This document shows, piece after piece, positions 45,904-54,861 of a stretch of 64,000 nucleotides of DNA. Made by a program: the position numbers and the translations under genes. Under the pieces are notes generated by a model. The model had not been told where the DNA came from. It did not search any database and saw nothing but the letters and a program-made list of their open reading frames with translations. This DNA comes from CAYLWN01 sp964387625. Its GTDB lineage: Bacteria; Patescibacteriota; Microgenomatia; UBA10105. The stretch's first letter is position 1, and each line of letters begins with the position of its first letter. The stretch is taken from NCBI GenBank assembly GCA_964387625.1, contig CAYLWN010000003.1:9045-73044 (forward strand), in the 5' to 3' direction.

Positions 45904-45935
45904 TTCATGAAATCTTAATTAAAAAAGGTTATAAT
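45904..45935 (+). promoter_or_regulatory. Shared operator motif and -10 box before the response regulator
   Basis: TTCATGAAATCTTAATTA (45904-45921) is followed after 8 bp by TATAAT (45930-45935). The -10 box overlaps the upstream in-frame ATG at 45934, so the real start must be the ATG at 45946. The motif occupies the -35 region, as for an activator of the OmpR class. Confidence 0.6.
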
Positions 45936-45945
45936 GAAGCCGCTT

Positions 45946-46620
45946 ATGCGAATACTTCTAATAGAAGATGAAAAACGACTTTCTAATGTCATCAGAAAAG
46001 GTCTCGAAGAAGATGGATTTGCTGTTGATACTGCTTTTGATGGTGAAGAAGGTCAATACTTAGCAGAATCTGAAAGCTATGATTTGATTATTCTTGATGT
46101 CATGCTGCCTAAAATTGATGGAATTACCGTAGTTAAAAGTATCCGTAAAAAGGGTCACAAAACTCCAATTCTTATACTCTCTGCCAAATCAAACCTAGAA
46201 GATAAAATAGTTGGACTCGACAGCGGTTCTGATGATTATATGACAAAACCATTTTCGTTTTTAGAACTTCGGTCTCGGGTACGGGTTCATATTAGACGCA
46301 CTAGTCGAGATGCTAACGCTACACTTACTATTGCGGATTTGACCGTTGATCCTTTAAAACATATTGTAGGGCGAGGTGGTAAAAACATTGTGTTAACTCC
46401 CAAGGAATTTGCCATCCTTGAATTTTTACTTCATCACAAAGATGAGGTTGTTACGCGGACTATGATTACAGATCATGTGTGGGATTATAACTTTGATGGC
46501 ATGAGTAATGTAGTGGATGTTTTTTTAGCAAATTTACGTAAAAAAATTGATAAAAATACCGCTAAAAAACTTATTCATACAGTTTTCGGTGTAGGATATA
46601 AAATAAGTGAAAATGTATAA
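45946..46620 (+). CDS. OmpR-family response regulator (CopR/CusR-like)
   Basis: 224 residues. The receiver domain has the acidic pair in LLIEDEKRL and the phospho-acceptor D51 (LIILDVMLP); the conserved lysine is in MTKPF. The C-terminal winged helix ends with VVDVFLANLRKKI and HTVFGVGYKI. It is upstream of its histidine kinase and inside a copper-type gene set, so metal-dependent control is the likely role. The start was chosen because the -10 box covers the earlier ATG. Confidence 0.9.
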   Translation: MRILLIEDEKRLSNVIRKGLEEDGFAVDTAFDGEEGQYLAESESYDLIILDVMLPKIDGITVVKSIRKKGHKTPILILSAKSNLEDKIVGLDSGSDDYMTKPFSFLELRSRVRVHIRRTSRDANATLTIADLTVDPLKHIVGRGGKNIVLTPKEFAILEFLLHHKDEVVTRTMITDHVWDYNFDGMSNVVDVFLANLRKKIDKNTAKKLIHTVFGVGYKISENV

Positions 46621-46661
46621 AACAGGCATTTTCATCGTGAACAATGTCGAAGGACCTTATT

Positions 46662-48053
46662 ATGAATACAAAAAGCATTCGTTTTCGACTTACGGTTTGG
46701 TACAGTACAGCACTGATTATTTCAATTGCAGTTATTTTCGTTTCGTTCTATATCATCACCCAACAAGAACTATATCAGCATACCGACGTAATTCTTACCT
46801 CACACGCTAAACAGGTTGCATCATACGTTCAAAAACAATTAGAAAATGGTGGTATTTTTGTTGCTGACTCTCTTCCGTATAACGAATTTGGTGTGATTCC
46901 AGGAATGTTATTATTCATAACTGATAAAGACGGTGCAATTCTTTACTCAACTTATCCATATAAATCAATTCAAAATGATATATCGTACTTATTTAACCAA
47001 AGTAAACAGGCTAATCAGGAAACAATTTTAAACCGTGATTTCCTTGGCACTTCACAACGCATGATTCTCATTTCGCTATACAAAGATAATAAACTATTAG
47101 GCACACTGATGATGGGTCATCCAATTGATGTAATTCAAAAATCCTTAAACAGTTTACTTACAAATCTTATTTCACTTTTTGCTTTGATAGTAATCCCAAC
47201 TATTTTTGGTGGTTGGATTTTGGCCAAACGGGCTATGCAGCCAATTGATTCTATTAGTGAGCAGATGCAGAGAATTACATCGAAAAATTTAAAAGAACGG
47301 ATAAATAATCCTCAAACTCATGATGAAATAGAAACACTGGTACATACCTTTAATAATTTACTTGTCAGACTTGAAACTGCATTTTCCAGAGAACGACAGT
47401 TTATCGGAGATGTAGCTCATGAACTAAAAACGCCACTGGCTACACAAAGAACCATGATTGAGGTGATGTTGTCAAAGCAAAGATCAAATGAAGAACACAT
47501 AAAGACTTTAAATGAGTTATTGGTCGACAATCAACATCTGACAAATATTGTTAAAGACGTACTTGAATTGGCATGGTCTGAAGCGGATAAAACACAATTA
47601 AATACAGAAACAACCAACCTGTCTGATCTTACGGAAGAACTATATGAAATTGCAATAAAGCTATCTGAAACTAAGAAATTAACCATAACCAAGCACATTA
47701 CTAAAAATCTTTTAGTTGCAGGTAAACGGGATAAATTACTTCGTGCACTTCTAAATATCGTTGATAATGCAATTAAATACACTCCAAATGGCACGATTGT
47801 TTTATCATTAACTAATGACATAAATACCGTCATTGTTAAAGTTAAAGACACTGGGGAAGGTATCTCAAATGTTGATATACCACATATATTTAAACGCTTT
47901 TACAGAGGAAGAAAATCGCAACTAATAGATGGTTCCGGCTTAGGTCTGGCAATCGCTTACTCAATCATTACGACCTATAAAGGTAAACTGACTGTAAAAA
48001 ATAATCATGGTAAAGGTGTTACTATAACGGCTGTTTTCCCTTTAATTCATTAA
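46662..48053 (+). CDS. Sensor histidine kinase
   Basis: 463 residues from the ATG at 46662, which has an AAGGA ribosome binding site (an ATG at 46644 is less likely). Two helices flank an extracytoplasmic sensor of about 130 residues. A HAMP domain (RAMQPIDSISEQMQRITSKN), the His253 box (GDVAHELKTPLATQR) and ATP-binding boxes (NIVDNAIKYTPNG, DTGEGIS, GSGLGLAI) follow. It phosphorylates the adjacent response regulator. The ligand is not evident; copper is inferred from neighbours. Confidence 0.9.
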   Translation: MNTKSIRFRLTVWYSTALIISIAVIFVSFYIITQQELYQHTDVILTSHAKQVASYVQKQLENGGIFVADSLPYNEFGVIPGMLLFITDKDGAILYSTYPYKSIQNDISYLFNQSKQANQETILNRDFLGTSQRMILISLYKDNKLLGTLMMGHPIDVIQKSLNSLLTNLISLFALIVIPTIFGGWILAKRAMQPIDSISEQMQRITSKNLKERINNPQTHDEIETLVHTFNNLLVRLETAFSRERQFIGDVAHELKTPLATQRTMIEVMLSKQRSNEEHIKTLNELLVDNQHLTNIVKDVLELAWSEADKTQLNTETTNLSDLTEELYEIAIKLSETKKLTITKHITKNLLVAGKRDKLLRALLNIVDNAIKYTPNGTIVLSLTNDINTVIVKVKDTGEGISNVDIPHIFKRFYRGRKSQLIDGSGLGLAIAYSIITTYKGKLTVKNNHGKGVTITAVFPLIH

Positions 48054-48118
48054 CCCATTCGGTTTACTCAGGGTTAATCATGAGTGTAACCTAAGGATTA
48101 AGAACTCCTCATGTATTA

Positions 48119-48136
48119 TTCATCAAATCTTAATCT
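48119..48136 (+). promoter_or_regulatory. Shared operator motif before the HMA-SafE-cupredoxin gene
   Basis: TTCATCAAATCTTAATCT matches the response-regulator promoter motif at 15 of 18 positions. A TAGGAT (48146-48151) or GATACT (48149-48154) -10 candidate lies 9 or 12 bp downstream. The ATG is at 48160, giving a very short or absent leader. Confidence 0.5.
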
Positions 48137-48159
48137 TGTTGTTGATAGGATACTTTTAT

Positions 48160-49968
48160 ATGCAAAAAACTATAGTTCCTATCAAAGGCATGCACTGCCG
48201 ATCATGCGAGTTATTAATCGAAGATGAATTAACCCAAATACCCGGAGTTACCAAAGTTGAAGTTAGCGAAAAAAAAGCTTGTGCAATTGTTCATTTCGAA
48301 AATAGTCTTAATGCGACGAATGTTGAGACTGCAGTTAAAAAAGCCGGATATGAAGTAGGATTTAATGAAAGTAAACCTTGGTTTTCTAATAATTTTGATG
48401 ACTATCTCGATATATTTTACGCGTTATTTGCCTTAGCTGTTATATATTTAGGCGTTGATATTTTAGGACTGTCTAAACTACTTACAACTAATATTTCTCA
48501 GCCGACAAATTTAGTTACTGTTGTGATGATCGGATTAACAGCCGGTTTTTCCACATGCATGGCGCTTATCGGCGGTTTAATTCTTGGAGTATCAGCCAGA
48601 TTTTCCGAAATTCATCCTCTTGCTTCGGGCTTACAAAAATTTAAGCCTCACTTATTTTTCAATGCCGGAAGAATTACTTCTTTTGTATTTTTTGGCGGAA
48701 TTATCGGACTTCTAGGCTCTATATTTCAATTTTCCGGTTTTTCCTTAGGTTTGATGACTCTGGCTGTAGCATTAGTTATGTTAACTTTGGGCATACAGCT
48801 TACAGGTTTATTTCCCCGTTTGGAAAATTTCAAATTGACGTTACCTGCAGGCATTGCCAGAATGATTGGCATTAAGGACCGGCAAAATCAAGAATACAGT
48901 CATAAAAACGCATTTATTTTGGGTGCCACCACTTTTTTCTTGCCTTGCGGTTTTACACAGGCCATGCAGTTGTATGCAATTTCGACCGGTAATTTACTCG
49001 CTGGTGCTGCTATCATGGGTATGTTTGCCATAGGTACTGCTCCCGGACTTTTAGGTATTGGTGGAATTACGTCACTTGTTAAAGGCGTATTTGCTAAAAA
49101 GTTTTTTAAGTTTGCCGGAGTGATAGTTGTGGCTTTATCATTATTCAATCTAAATAATGGGTTAAATTTGCTTGGATGGGATTTTAGTTCTTTAATCAAT
49201 ATCGGTAATAATGCATTAGCCGTTACTAACAATAATAGTAATGTAACTCAGGAAGGCAATTTGCAGATTGTCCGCATGAAACAAACAAGTTATGGTTATG
49301 AACCCAATTCTTTCACGATTAAAGCAGGTGTTCCGGTTAAATGGATTATAACATCAGAAGATCCAGGTTCCTGTTCAGCCAGCATTTTAGCTTCAAAAAT
49401 TGGCGTCAGAACAGTATTGCAGCCTGGTGAAAATATATTTGAATTTACACCAAAAGAAACTGGTAATATTCCTTTCTCCTGTATGATGGGTATGTATCGG
49501 GGGTCATTTACGGTAATTGAAAATAATGGCAATCCTACTGCCGCAGCAGCACAAGTAACAGGGACAGATACTACTATTGCAGCTAATCCGCAAGCTGGTT
49601 CATGCGGTGCTGGAAGCGGAGGTTGCGGTTGCGGTGGAGGTGTTAACAAACCAATTGACACTAATGCTACTCCTTTACCAGCTGTAGTTAGCGACGATGT
49701 GCAAATTATTAAAGCAGTATATACAACTGTAAACGACATCAGTCCCAATACATTTTCTGTTAACAAAGGTAAACCTGTTCGGTTTGAGATTGATGTTAAA
49801 GATGAGGGTTTCGGATGCATGAGTACTGTAATGATTCCTCGGATTACCCAACCGCAATTTTTGGAAAAAGGTAAAACTTTAATATTTGAATTTACACCTG
49901 ATAAAAGTGGTAGTTTTCCTATCACTTGCGCAATGGGAGTGCCGCGAGGAAGTATAAAAGTGATCTAA
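48160..49968 (+). CDS. HMA - TauE/SafE - double cupredoxin fusion protein
   Basis: 602 residues from ATG 48160. An N-terminal heavy-metal domain (KGMHCRSCELLIEDEL) is followed by a six-helix TauE/SafE/DsbD-like membrane domain with FSTCMALIGG and PCGFTQAMQ. Two cupredoxin-like domains then follow, joined by a Cys/Gly-rich linker (GSCGAGSGGCGCGGG). Copper-ligand candidates in the cupredoxins are GSCSAS...FSCMMGMYRG and GFGCMST...ITCAMGVPRG, with Cys/Met in place of the usual His. It probably takes copper from the cytoplasm to a surface site or moves reducing equivalents. It is the first of the copper-handling genes downstream of the sensor kinase. Confidence 0.75.
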   Translation: MQKTIVPIKGMHCRSCELLIEDELTQIPGVTKVEVSEKKACAIVHFENSLNATNVETAVKKAGYEVGFNESKPWFSNNFDDYLDIFYALFALAVIYLGVDILGLSKLLTTNISQPTNLVTVVMIGLTAGFSTCMALIGGLILGVSARFSEIHPLASGLQKFKPHLFFNAGRITSFVFFGGIIGLLGSIFQFSGFSLGLMTLAVALVMLTLGIQLTGLFPRLENFKLTLPAGIARMIGIKDRQNQEYSHKNAFILGATTFFLPCGFTQAMQLYAISTGNLLAGAAIMGMFAIGTAPGLLGIGGITSLVKGVFAKKFFKFAGVIVVALSLFNLNNGLNLLGWDFSSLINIGNNALAVTNNNSNVTQEGNLQIVRMKQTSYGYEPNSFTIKAGVPVKWIITSEDPGSCSASILASKIGVRTVLQPGENIFEFTPKETGNIPFSCMMGMYRGSFTVIENNGNPTAAAAQVTGTDTTIAANPQAGSCGAGSGGCGCGGGVNKPIDTNATPLPAVVSDDVQIIKAVYTTVNDISPNTFSVNKGKPVRFEIDVKDEGFGCMSTVMIPRITQPQFLEKGKTLIFEFTPDKSGSFPITCAMGVPRGSIKVI

Positions 49969-49971
49969 CAG

Positions 49972-50072
49972 ATCATCCTGAGGTTTAAACCGAAGGATCT
50001 TGATAAAAAATTCAAATGAAATGCAGAATTTTTAATTAGTCGAATTAATCCCGAAGCTTTAGCGAGGGATCA
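49972..50072. repeat. MITE-like intergenic repeat
   Basis: A stretch from GATCATCCTGAGG to GCGAGGGATCATG has imperfect inverted ends (ATCAT(C/T)C...) and inner hairpins such as GAGGTTTAAACC. It resembles the GTCAT elements around the NUDIX gene at 25.3 kb. Confidence 0.45.
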
Positions 50073-50093
50073 TGTAAAAATAAGGAAAAATCT

Positions 50094-50300
50094 ATGCAAA
50101 CAATACAAATAAAAGGAATCACCTGTGAAGCTTGTATTAAATTGATTAAACGAAAATTTGAAAAACTACCGACAATTACAGACGTAATAGCAAAAGACAT
50201 GAGTGGAAAAATGCAAATAGTTTCCAGTGAAATTTATACAAAAGAAACACTTCAGGAATCACTTGCAGGGACCGACTTTACAGTTATTTCTGTTACATAA
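50094..50300 (+). CDS. CopZ-like heavy-metal chaperone
   Basis: 68 residues, a single HMA domain with GITCEACIKLI (C11, C14). An AAGGA ribosome binding site precedes it. Such small proteins ferry Cu+ to P1B ATPases, and copA is 32 bp downstream. Confidence 0.8.
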   Translation: MQTIQIKGITCEACIKLIKRKFEKLPTITDVIAKDMSGKMQIVSSEIYTKETLQESLAGTDFTVISVT

Positions 50301-50332
50301 GACATGCCTGAGGGCAGACTGGAAAGAATTAT

Positions 50333-53300
50333 ATGAAACAACCGATTACATTAAAAATAGATGGCATGCATTGTGCATCATGTGAAAAACTGATCAGCGA
50401 AGAATTAAAAGAAACTGTTGGAGTATCTGACATTTTTGTAAGTGCAAAAAATGGTCAAGCAGAACTTATGCTTGATACTGGTTTAACACCGGTTGACACA
50501 GTAATTGACGCAGTCAAACGAGCCGGATACCAAGCAACTTTATCTGATCTTGTTCTACCCATAACAAATAAGACATCAATTGTCACTTTGAAGAATCAGT
50601 TAAGCACTAAACCCATGAGAATTCAGTTTGAATCTCACATTAAAGCTGAAGGTAAAATTCTGCAAAACGAAAATGGCACAGCATATTTTGACGGAGCTAT
50701 AAAAAATGACAGAAAAACTGTCATATCTGCTCATAAAGAAGATTTAGGTTCTCCCGAAAAAGTTGGTCAATTGGTTAATAGCTTTGGTATGATTGAAATA
50801 TTCAATTCGAAAGTCCCTCAAAATGGTTCGACCACGCTCACCACCAATACTAACGGGCATAGTTCGGCAAAGCTCACTACAGGTATTAATGGAATTACTA
50901 ATGGTTTTTATTCTTCGAGAGAAGGAGCGTTAGCGACTGATTCGAGAAATGATCTAAATCATGATAAAGTTCTCGATTCGTATTCGACTCGCTCGAACAA
51001 TAAAAATATTTCAAAAGAAACATCCAAACGTATTAGATTAAGTCTTACTGGTATGCACTGTGCATCATGTGCCGGACTTATTGAACGGTCGTTAAAAAAA
51101 GTTAATGGTGTCAAAGAAGCAAATGTAAATTTTGCTGCAGAAAAAGCCAGTGTTGTTTTTGATGAAAATAAATCTTCAATTGACGATCTTGTCAAAACTG
51201 TGGAAAAAGCCGGATATAAAGCAAATTACAATACACAAGAGGATCCTGAATTGGAACGTAAAAAGCGACACAGAGAAATTAAAACCTTGTTTAACAAATT
51301 TTTAGGCAGTTTTATTTTGAGTTCCCCAATGCTGTTTTTTATGTTGTTTGATTTTTTTTCTTGGATTCCCGGCAGAGTCTTCTTAACTCCCTTTATTGGA
51401 ATCATTTCCTTAATTTTGGCTACTCCGGTACAATTTATATTTGGCGCTTCATTTTATAAAGGCATGTGGTCAGCATTACGGATGAAAACTTTTAACATGG
51501 ACAGTTTGATTGCAATAGGAACCTCAACTGCATATTTTTATTCGTTGATTAACTTTGTAATGTATGTTTTTACGAAAAATTCGTTAATTGGTATCAATGG
51601 TCAAAAAATTCCAGAACTATATTTTGAAACTGCAGCTTTCTTAATTACTTTTGTCATATTGGGTAAATGGTTGGAAAAACGTGCCAAAGGAAAAACTTCT
51701 GACGCCATTAAAAAACTTATGGGACTACAAGCTAAAACAGCCCGAATAATTAAAGATGGAATCAGTCAAGATATTCCGATTGAACAGGTAGTAAACGGCG
51801 ATATTATCCTGGTTCGTCCCGGTGAAAAAGTACCTGTTGATGGAAAAATTATAAAAGGGGCATCAGCTGTTGATGAGTCCATGCTTACAGGTGAAAGTTT
51901 ACCGGTTGAAAAAAATATTGGTGATATAGTAATTGGAGCAACAATTAACAAAACAGGCAGTTTTGAATTTATGGCTACTCGAGTTGGTTCTGAAACTGCA
52001 CTTGCCCAAATTATCCAACTAATTGAAGAGGCACAGGGATCCAAAGCACCCATTCAAGCTTTTGCAGATAAAATTTCAGCTTATTTTGTTCCAGTTGTTA
52101 TTAGTATTGCCTTTTTAACGTTTGGAATTTGGTATTTGGTTCTTGGTGCTTCTCTTTCTTTTGCTCTTATGGCCTTTACAGCAGTTATTGTTATCGCCTG
52201 TCCGTGTGCATTAGGACTGGCAACTCCTACAGCTTTGATGGTAGGAACAGGTAAGGGCGCTGAACAAGGAATACTTATTAAGGGCGGAGAACCTTTGGAA
52301 GGAGCATGTAAAGTTAACGCAGTGGTTTTTGACAAAACCGGAACACTTACAAACGGTAAACCAGTGGTAACAGATGTTTTAAGTTTTTCTGAAACTAACG
52401 AAGATGATGTAATTGAAATTTCAGCATCACTTGAAAAATCTTCTGAACATCCTTTAGCTGAGGCAATTGTAAATTATTCCGAAGAAGAAAATTACACCAT
52501 GAGCGAAGTCGAAGAGTTCAAAGCCATTCCCGGACATGGTGTACAAGGAGTAGTTAATGGAAGTGTTTATTTTATGGGAAATAGAAAACTTATTGAAGAT
52601 ATTGCTCAACTTGAGGTAGGGCGAATTAACCGAAAATTAGAGCGTTTGGAAGAACAAGGAAAAACAGCCATGATTTTGGCTTCCAAAGAAAAAATCTTAG
52701 GAATTGTAGCTGTAGCTGATACTGTGAAAGATACTTCTCGTGAAGCAATTGAAGCTCTTAAAAAACGTAAAATAGATGTGTGGATGATAACCGGTGATAA
52801 TGCACGGACAGCAAAAGCTATAGCGACTCAAGTCGGAATTACCAATATTCTGGCTGAGGTTTTACCGGAACAAAAATCAGAAGAAATTAAAAAGCTACAA
52901 AAAAGCCTGCCTGCCGGCAGGCAGGTCGCCATGGTTGGCGATGGTATTAATGATGCTCCAGCTTTAGCTCAAGCAGATATTGGAATTGCTATGGGTAGCG
53001 GTACTGATGTGGCAATGGAAACCGGAGGAATTGTGATTATTAGAAACGATTTACGTGATGTGGTAACTGCATTTGATTTATCAAAAGAAACCATGCAAAA
53101 AATTAAACAAAATATGTTTTTTGCCCTTTTTTATAATATTATTGGTATTCCGATTGCTGCCCGGGTATTTATGGGTATCGGTTTAGTTTTGAAACCTGAA
53201 CTTGCAGGTCTTGCTATGGCACTTTCATCAGTTTCAGTTGTTACCAACTCATTACTGATCAAATATTTCCGGCCGGGAAAAAGAAATTATGTCTCATTAG

Positions 53301-53425
53301 TAGCACCTATTGTGATGACTATTTTATTTACCTTGATATTCTTCGAATTTAGTCGTCTCAGCACAAACATGACAAAAACTACATCTACTGTTGGAACAAC
53401 AATCTCTTTTATAAATAAAAAATAA
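50333..53425 (+). CDS. copA: Copper-exporting P1B ATPase CopA with repeat-built linker
   Basis: 1,030 residues, longer than usual (about 750-830). Two HMA domains (GMHCASC at C14/C17 and again at C243/C246) are separated by a linker of about 165 residues. The core has TGES in MLTGESLPVEK, the CPC ion motif (623-625), D667 (DKTGTLTNGKP), and GDGINDAPALAQAD. The family is Cu+ efflux. Two oddities: part of the linker (about 160-225) reads as repeat DNA translated in frame, and a 20-bp perfect palindrome adds SLPAGRQ (858-864) just before VAMVGDG. Both keep the frame. Confidence 0.93.
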   Translation: MKQPITLKIDGMHCASCEKLISEELKETVGVSDIFVSAKNGQAELMLDTGLTPVDTVIDAVKRAGYQATLSDLVLPITNKTSIVTLKNQLSTKPMRIQFESHIKAEGKILQNENGTAYFDGAIKNDRKTVISAHKEDLGSPEKVGQLVNSFGMIEIFNSKVPQNGSTTLTTNTNGHSSAKLTTGINGITNGFYSSREGALATDSRNDLNHDKVLDSYSTRSNNKNISKETSKRIRLSLTGMHCASCAGLIERSLKKVNGVKEANVNFAAEKASVVFDENKSSIDDLVKTVEKAGYKANYNTQEDPELERKKRHREIKTLFNKFLGSFILSSPMLFFMLFDFFSWIPGRVFLTPFIGIISLILATPVQFIFGASFYKGMWSALRMKTFNMDSLIAIGTSTAYFYSLINFVMYVFTKNSLIGINGQKIPELYFETAAFLITFVILGKWLEKRAKGKTSDAIKKLMGLQAKTARIIKDGISQDIPIEQVVNGDIILVRPGEKVPVDGKIIKGASAVDESMLTGESLPVEKNIGDIVIGATINKTGSFEFMATRVGSETALAQIIQLIEEAQGSKAPIQAFADKISAYFVPVVISIAFLTFGIWYLVLGASLSFALMAFTAVIVIACPCALGLATPTALMVGTGKGAEQGILIKGGEPLEGACKVNAVVFDKTGTLTNGKPVVTDVLSFSETNEDDVIEISASLEKSSEHPLAEAIVNYSEEENYTMSEVEEFKAIPGHGVQGVVNGSVYFMGNRKLIEDIAQLEVGRINRKLERLEEQGKTAMILASKEKILGIVAVADTVKDTSREAIEALKKRKIDVWMITGDNARTAKAIATQVGITNILAEVLPEQKSEEIKKLQKSLPAGRQVAMVGDGINDAPALAQADIGIAMGSGTDVAMETGGIVIIRNDLRDVVTAFDLSKETMQKIKQNMFFALFYNIIGIPIAARVFMGIGLVLKPELAGLAMALSSVSVVTNSLLIKYFRPGKRNYVSLVAPIVMTILFTLIFFEFSRLSTNMTKTTSTVGTTISFINKK
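50911..51000. repeat. Inverted-repeat element inside the copA linker
   Basis: TTCTTCGAGAGAAGG at the left and GTTCTCGATTCG...GACTCGCTCGAAC at the right form an imperfect inverted repeat around AAATGATCTAAATCATGATA. It encodes about 30 residues rich in S, R, N and D. Just upstream, GGTTCGACCACGCTCACCAC and GTTCGGCAAAGCTCAC resemble further repeat copies. Confidence 0.55.
52906..52925. repeat. Perfect 20-bp palindrome within copA
   Basis: CCTGCCTGCCGGCAGGCAGG is fully self-complementary and encodes most of SLPAGRQ, a peptide not found at this position in ordinary CopA. It belongs to the same family as the GC-rich inserts near the tRNA at the window start. Confidence 0.85.
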
Positions 53426-53429
53426 TATA

Positions 53430-53954
53430 TTGAACTATCAAAAAAATAGTGAAATTAATCATAAATCAATTTATTGGATTATTGGTGGTATTACAGCCAT
53501 TGCAATTATTGCTATTGGTTTTGTAGCTTTTAGTGAATCTAAAAGTCAGGCTAAAGTTACTAAATATGATGCAACTAGTATTTCCCGTCCAATAGCTTTT
53601 ATTGCTTTCAATTTTACAGATGTAGGAAAAATAAAAATTCAAGATGAAAAAATTGCAGAATTTACAATTGAAAATAAAGGAGACCAGCCCCTTATACTTT
53701 ATAATATTACATCATCATGCGGTTGTACTATTGGCACAGTAACTATAAATGGTCAAAAAAGTCCAAAATTTACCATGCACGTTAAAAACGATTGGACAGG
53801 AACACTTTTACCGTCTGAAAAAGCCATTGTAACCCTCACTTATAATCCCAGCAGCATGCCGGTCAAAGGTGATGTAACCCGAGCAATATATGTTTCTACT
53901 AATGATCCTTACAACAAAGATTTAACTTTTAGTATTAAAGCATTCGTGGAGTAA
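53430..53954 (+). CDS. DUF1573 membrane-anchored protein
   Basis: 174 residues from a TTG start (no ATG fits). One N-terminal helix (about 13-33) is followed by an ASH-like beta domain of DUF1573: FNFTDVGKIKI, then FTIENKGDQPLILYNITSSC with CGCT following. The Cys pair may bind metal or form a disulfide. It sits 4 bp downstream of copA and 4 bp upstream of the CcdA-like gene, suggesting a thiol or metal role at the cell surface. Confidence 0.75.
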   Translation: MNYQKNSEINHKSIYWIIGGITAIAIIAIGFVAFSESKSQAKVTKYDATSISRPIAFIAFNFTDVGKIKIQDEKIAEFTIENKGDQPLILYNITSSCGCTIGTVTINGQKSPKFTMHVKNDWTGTLLPSEKAIVTLTYNPSSMPVKGDVTRAIYVSTNDPYNKDLTFSIKAFVE

Positions 53955-53958
53955 ATAA

Positions 53959-54792
53959 ATGGACTCAAATTTATTGTTTGGCGTGTCTTTGACAGCGGCT
54001 TTTATCGGCGGAATGGTAGCTTTATTTGCTCCCTGTTGTATAACTTTTCTTTTTCCTTCATATTTAGGTACAATTTTCAAAGAACGCAGCCGTGTGGTAT
54101 TTCTGACTTTAATTTTTGCGTTAGGGCTTGGATCTATTTTAGTTCCTATAGCATTAGGTTTCCGCTTCATCGTTTCATTTTTTGACCAATTTCATACCAC
54201 AGTTTACCTATTGGGAGCATTGGTTATGTTTTTAGTCGGATTAATGACACTTTTTGATACCAAACTTATGCTTCCTTTACCCCGTTACACCATGCCGCAA
54301 AAAACCACTGTTGGTTCAACATTCTTACTGGGAATTTTTTCCGGCATCACATCGTCCTGCTGTGCTCCGGTTTTATTTGCTGCAATTACACTCTCAACAC
54401 TCTCACCAACGCTTCTGACTTCGTTAATCGTGTCTTTTGTGTACGTTCTGGGAATCGTATTTCCGTTATTTCTTTTATCATTATTTTATGAAAAAATTAC
54501 CAATCAATATTTATATAACATTAAAAAACGGACAGAAAAGCCCCTCAAACTACTTGCAGCCGGAACTTTTATTGTTTCTTCAGTCGTTATCGCAGTGATG
54601 GCATTAACCGGAAAAATCCAAATGGAAACCAGTAATAAATACAGTAATGAATCACGGACGTTTATATATAATCTTTCAGGCTATTTCCGTAATCCGATTT
54701 TTGATATATTGATTGTAGTTGGTGCAATTGCTTTTATATATTTTGCATTAAAACAAGCAAGAAAAAATACTAATGAAAAATCTTGTCATTAA
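53959..54792 (+). CDS. CcdA/DsbD-type membrane thiol transporter
   Basis: 277 residues with about seven helices. The redox cysteines are in FAPCCITFLFPSYLG and ITSSCCAPVLFAA, the two helix sites of the CcdA/DsbD transmembrane family. It moves electrons from cytoplasmic thioredoxin to surface thiols. In this setting it could keep Cys-rich cupredoxin or DUF1573 proteins reduced. No cytochrome c maturation genes are seen, so the usual 'cytochrome c biogenesis' name may mislead. Confidence 0.8.
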   Translation: MDSNLLFGVSLTAAFIGGMVALFAPCCITFLFPSYLGTIFKERSRVVFLTLIFALGLGSILVPIALGFRFIVSFFDQFHTTVYLLGALVMFLVGLMTLFDTKLMLPLPRYTMPQKTTVGSTFLLGIFSGITSSCCAPVLFAAITLSTLSPTLLTSLIVSFVYVLGIVFPLFLLSLFYEKITNQYLYNIKKRTEKPLKLLAAGTFIVSSVVIAVMALTGKIQMETSNKYSNESRTFIYNLSGYFRNPIFDILIVVGAIAFIYFALKQARKNTNEKSCH

Positions 54793-54861
54793 AAATAAGT
54801 CAAATGAATGAGTGGCATAAAGCTTGGAATTATTATATATTTTAAATAGAAGGGGGAAAAT

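Noticed and set aside
46607..46810. 67-codon plus-strand ORF at the start of the sensor kinase
   Set aside because: It is out of frame with the kinase and ends inside it; the kinase frame explains the region.
49296..49925. 209-codon minus-strand ORF
   Set aside because: It lies opposite the cupredoxin region; Pro/Gly-rich residues come from reading the Gly/Cys-rich codons backwards.
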